In this document: positions 61,820 to 64,000 of the stretch, one piece after another
Layout of the letters: each line of letters begins with the position of its first letter
Numbering within the stretch: position 1 is the stretch's first letter
Assembly (NCBI GenBank): GCA_964432885.1
Contig: CAYSPG010000021.1
Span: 3,519 to 67,518 of the forward strand
DNA from: CAYSPG01 sp964432885
GTDB taxonomy: Bacteria > Bacteroidota > Bacteroidia > AKYH767-A > OLB10
Direction: 5' to 3'
DNA: 64,000 nucleotides
The notes under the pieces: model-generated
Database searches by the model: none
Told to the model about the DNA's origin: nothing
The model's input: only the letters and a program-made list of their open reading frames with translations
Translations under genes and position numbers: made by a program

Positions 61820-62851
61820 ATGGAAAACCAAACAGCACCAACACTTACTTCAAAAGACTTAGTTACCGACCAGGACGTTCGCTGGTGTCCGGGTTGTGGC
61901 GATTACTCAATATTAAAACAAGTGCAAACCGTAATTCCTGAATTAGGAATTCCGCGCGAGCAAATAGTTTTTATTTCGGGCATTGGATGCTCATCACGTT
62001 TTCCATACTATATGGAAACCTATGGCATGCATAGCATACATGGCCGCGCCACTGCAATAGCCAGCGGGCTTAAAGCTGCGCGAAAAGATTTAAGCGTATG
62101 GATAGTTACAGGCGATGGCGATGCAACTTCTATTGGCGGCAATCACTTTATCCATTTGTTGCGCAGAAATTTTAACGTAAATATTTTACTGTTCAACAAC
62201 CAAATTTATGGTTTAACAAAAGGTCAATATTCACCAACTTCTGAAGAAGGTAAGGTTACTAAATCAACACCGTTTGGTTCCATTGACCATCCCTTTAATC
62301 CCATTGCGCTGGCTATGGGGGCTGATGCCACGTTTATTGCACGCAGCATGGATAGGGACCCTGTGCATTTAAAAGATATTTTGCGCAAAGGAGCTGCGCA
62401 TAAGGGCACTTCGTTTTTAGAAATATATCAAAACTGCAATGTGTTTAATGACGGGGCATTTGAAGTGTTTACCGAAAAGGCTTCTAAAAAACTGGAAGCG
62501 CTTTTTGTTGAGCACGGCAAGCCGCTGGTGTTTGGCCAAAATGCCGAACTTGGAATTAAACTTGATGGATTTAAACCCGTAATTGTAAACATAACCGAAA
62601 ACGGAAACAGCGCCAACGACCTGTGGGTACATGATGAAACCGACAGAGTAAAATCAGGAATACTATCACGATTTTTTGATAACCCCGCAAAGGAGGGGCA
62701 TTTTCCTCGCCCGTTTGGTGTGTTTTATAAAGAAAACCGCCCGTGCTATGAGGACGATTTGATTGCACAAATTGATTCTGTTATTGCTTCAAAAGGTAAA
62801 GGAGATTTAGACAAGCTGCTGCGCGGTAGAGAAGTTTGGGAAATACAGTAA
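61820..62851 (+). CDS. korB: 2-oxoglutarate:ferredoxin oxidoreductase beta subunit
   Basis: Thiamine-diphosphate-binding subunit, 343 residues. Conserved segments: RWCPGCGDYSILKQ, FISGIGCSSRFPYYMETYG, GDGDATSIGGNHFIHLLRRN (the GDG...N TPP motif), NNQIYGLTKGQYSPTS. Together with korA it forms the complete enzyme of the reductive or oxidative TCA step. It starts ten bases after the damaged toxin frame. Confidence 0.96.
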   Translation: MENQTAPTLTSKDLVTDQDVRWCPGCGDYSILKQVQTVIPELGIPREQIVFISGIGCSSRFPYYMETYGMHSIHGRATAIASGLKAARKDLSVWIVTGDGDATSIGGNHFIHLLRRNFNVNILLFNNQIYGLTKGQYSPTSEEGKVTKSTPFGSIDHPFNPIALAMGADATFIARSMDRDPVHLKDILRKGAAHKGTSFLEIYQNCNVFNDGAFEVFTEKASKKLEALFVEHGKPLVFGQNAELGIKLDGFKPVIVNITENGNSANDLWVHDETDRVKSGILSRFFDNPAKEGHFPRPFGVFYKENRPCYEDDLIAQIDSVIASKGKGDLDKLLRGREVWEIQ

Positions 62852-62923
62852 TAAATAAGGATTTGTAGAAGTTATATAAGGAAAACACTATTCACAGGCA
62901 ATCCGTTATATCCCCTTTACCCT

Positions 62924-62963
62924 AAAAAAACCAACCTCCGCAAAAATGATATGCGGAGGTTGG
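62924..62963 (-). terminator. Rho-independent terminator, minus strand
   Basis: CCAACCTCCGCA / TGCGGAGGTTGG, 12 perfect pairs with a nine-base loop, then seven T residues on the minus strand. It terminates the fibronectin-domain gene and probably also korB read-through from the other side. Confidence 0.85.
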
Positions 62964-62980
62964 CTTCCTGTTACAATAAT

Positions 62981-63547
62981 TTATGCAGCAATCATTGTAG
63001 CAGGGTCGCTGGCCGCTCCCGTACCTGCCGAGCCTACTGCCTCTGCCTTAAACCAATACCGGGTGCCGGTGGTTAAACCGGTAGCCATATAACGGGTACT
63101 GCTTACCAAGGCTATTTCTTGCCAACTATCGGGCGCGTTTATATCAGCCGTCATCAACAGGCGATATATATATGCGCCACGAACTCTTTTCCACTTAAGG
63201 CGTATCGTTTGGCTAAGTAATGAAAACAATGCATTTAGACCCAAAACCTGAGCAGGTATTCCTACCGGTGATGGCGCATTTCTTACATCTATTCCGGCAG
63301 AGCGAATGACGGTTTCTGAATAGTTGGCATGGCTTTGAACATACGCTGCCAGTTGGCTTAACAATCCATCCGCAACATCTTCCTTTGCGTCCTTGATGGC
63401 TGTTAATTCGGTTCCGCCATTTTCGGCTGCCTGCGCTGCAGCATCCAACTCGTCAAGTGCCGCTGTTACCTCAGCCAAGGGAGGATAGGGTGTTGTAAAA
63501 TTTCCATTTCCTGTCATTTTGCTTACTATAAAACGGCCTTTTTCCAC
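62981..63547 (-). CDS. Fibronectin type III-like protein, probably frameshifted at its 5' end
   Basis: A 188-residue frame from a GTG. The N-terminal part (FIVSKMTGNGNFTTPYPPLA, then EVTAALDELDAAAQAAENGG) and the C-terminal fibronectin-like domain (LKWKRVRGAYIYRLLMTAD, TGLTTGTRYWFKAEAVGSAG) fit a widespread family of ~200-residue Bacteroidota proteins of unknown role. These normally start about 15-25 residues earlier. A separate frame beginning at ATG 63635 (MKDIKVQVEKDHLEKLT) ends in the +1 register just before this start, so one extra or missing base near GAAAAG (about 63547-63552) would join them. It may be broken, or simply use the GTG. Confidence 0.65.
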   Translation of the reverse strand: MEKGRFIVSKMTGNGNFTTPYPPLAEVTAALDELDAAAQAAENGGTELTAIKDAKEDVADGLLSQLAAYVQSHANYSETVIRSAGIDVRNAPSPVGIPAQVLGLNALFSLLSQTIRLKWKRVRGAYIYRLLMTADINAPDSWQEIALVSSTRYMATGLTTGTRYWFKAEAVGSAGTGAASDPATMIAA

Positions 63548-64000
63548 TTTTCAACTCCATAACAGCAGACTGCCCCGAAGCTTTGGTCAGTTTTTCTAAA
63601 TGGTCTTTTTCTACCTGAACTTTTATGTCTTTCATTATTTGTCGATATGTAGGGTTTTAAAAGTAGTCAAAAATAGATTAGGTCACTCCGTTTTTTTTTA
63701 AGCATTGGCGATTGCACTCTTTTGACTTTGCCCATGAGTTGGGTTCGTGTGTTGGGGGCAAAGGCAAATGTATGCAATGTGCGTTGGCATATAAATTCAA
63801 ATTATTTTTTGTGCGGTGGCGGCTTTTAATTATTTATTTTATTGCGTTTGCCTGTCGGGTGGTCATTTATTGTTTAGAGGTGTCAAAAAGTGTTTGATTC
63901 ATGTCTGTCTGTTTAATGTTAGCAGTGTCGTCATAGGGTTTCCGGTAACGCATCAGGGCTTGGCGAAGTTTTAAAAAAGGGGGATTAGAAGCGATACTGT
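63548..64000. other. Window-end region with the probable 5' fragment and no other gene
   Basis: 63548-63635 carries the minus-strand frame described for the adjacent fibronectin-like gene. From 63636 to the right edge I found no convincing coding frame, RNA gene or repeat; the open frame at 63712-63897 (+) has no family resemblance. Confidence 0.5.

Noticed and set aside
63712..63897. 61-codon plus-strand open frame near the window end
   Set aside because: Non-ATG start and no resemblance to any known protein; probably non-coding.

Overview
The window is a chromosomal segment of a Bacteroidota bacterium. It is AT-rich. Seven proteins end in a type IX secretion (T9SS) sorting domain. SusC-like TonB receptor, DUF3098, DUF4468, DUF5689 and DUF1569 families are present, and promoter-like TAnnTTTG elements sit close upstream of many starts. 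No tRNA, rRNA, CRISPR array, prophage or conventional transposase was found.

Layout. 1-15.8 kb is mostly minus-strand housekeeping: primase (dnaG), a polyprenyl diphosphate synthase, rlmN, a LysM-bearing D,D-carboxypeptidase, ispD, and a queA-truB-uppP-DUF3098-ftsX cluster. 15.9-20.5 kb holds a hybrid-type sensor kinase and a LytTR response regulator. Between them lies a GxxExxY-family nuclease-like gene embedded in an array of hairpin repeats. 21-36 kb is a block of giant secreted proteins plus a probable nucleic-acid/phosphodiester use locus (TonB receptor, DUF5689 lipoprotein, secreted phospholipase D-like protein). 36-43.7 kb carries an FMN reductase, an M1 aminopeptidase, an rRNA m5C methyltransferase and a TrpXYZ-like ABC importer whose operon is split by a toxin-antitoxin pair. 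43.7-53.2 kb mixes regulators, three more T9SS cargoes and small accessory genes (DUF4926/DUF6883 pair, DinB-like, DUF6268). 53.3-64 kb has a prolyl oligopeptidase, an AbiEii/DUF6922 pair, a DsbD pair and 2-oxoglutarate:ferredoxin oxidoreductase korAB. A second toxin-antitoxin module sits between korA and korB, and its toxin frame carries an amber stop.

Two themes stand out. (1) Small accessory cassettes (GxxExxY plus repeats; two ParE/RelE-type modules) lie between genes that should be co-transcribed partners. (2) Several families of GC-rich palindromic repeats lie between genes and also, repeatedly, inside reading frames without breaking them (dnaG, rsmF-like, the ABC binding protein, the ABC permease tail, a T9SS protein, the start of truB), adding peptides such as SPTPALPEGEG and LPAGKAG. 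The GxxExxY cassette is the best candidate for an undescribed mobile or repeat-maintaining system: the gene occupies the loop of one hairpin unit in a row of otherwise empty units.

Limits: all family names come from reading the translations and recalling family signatures; no database search or alignment was run.
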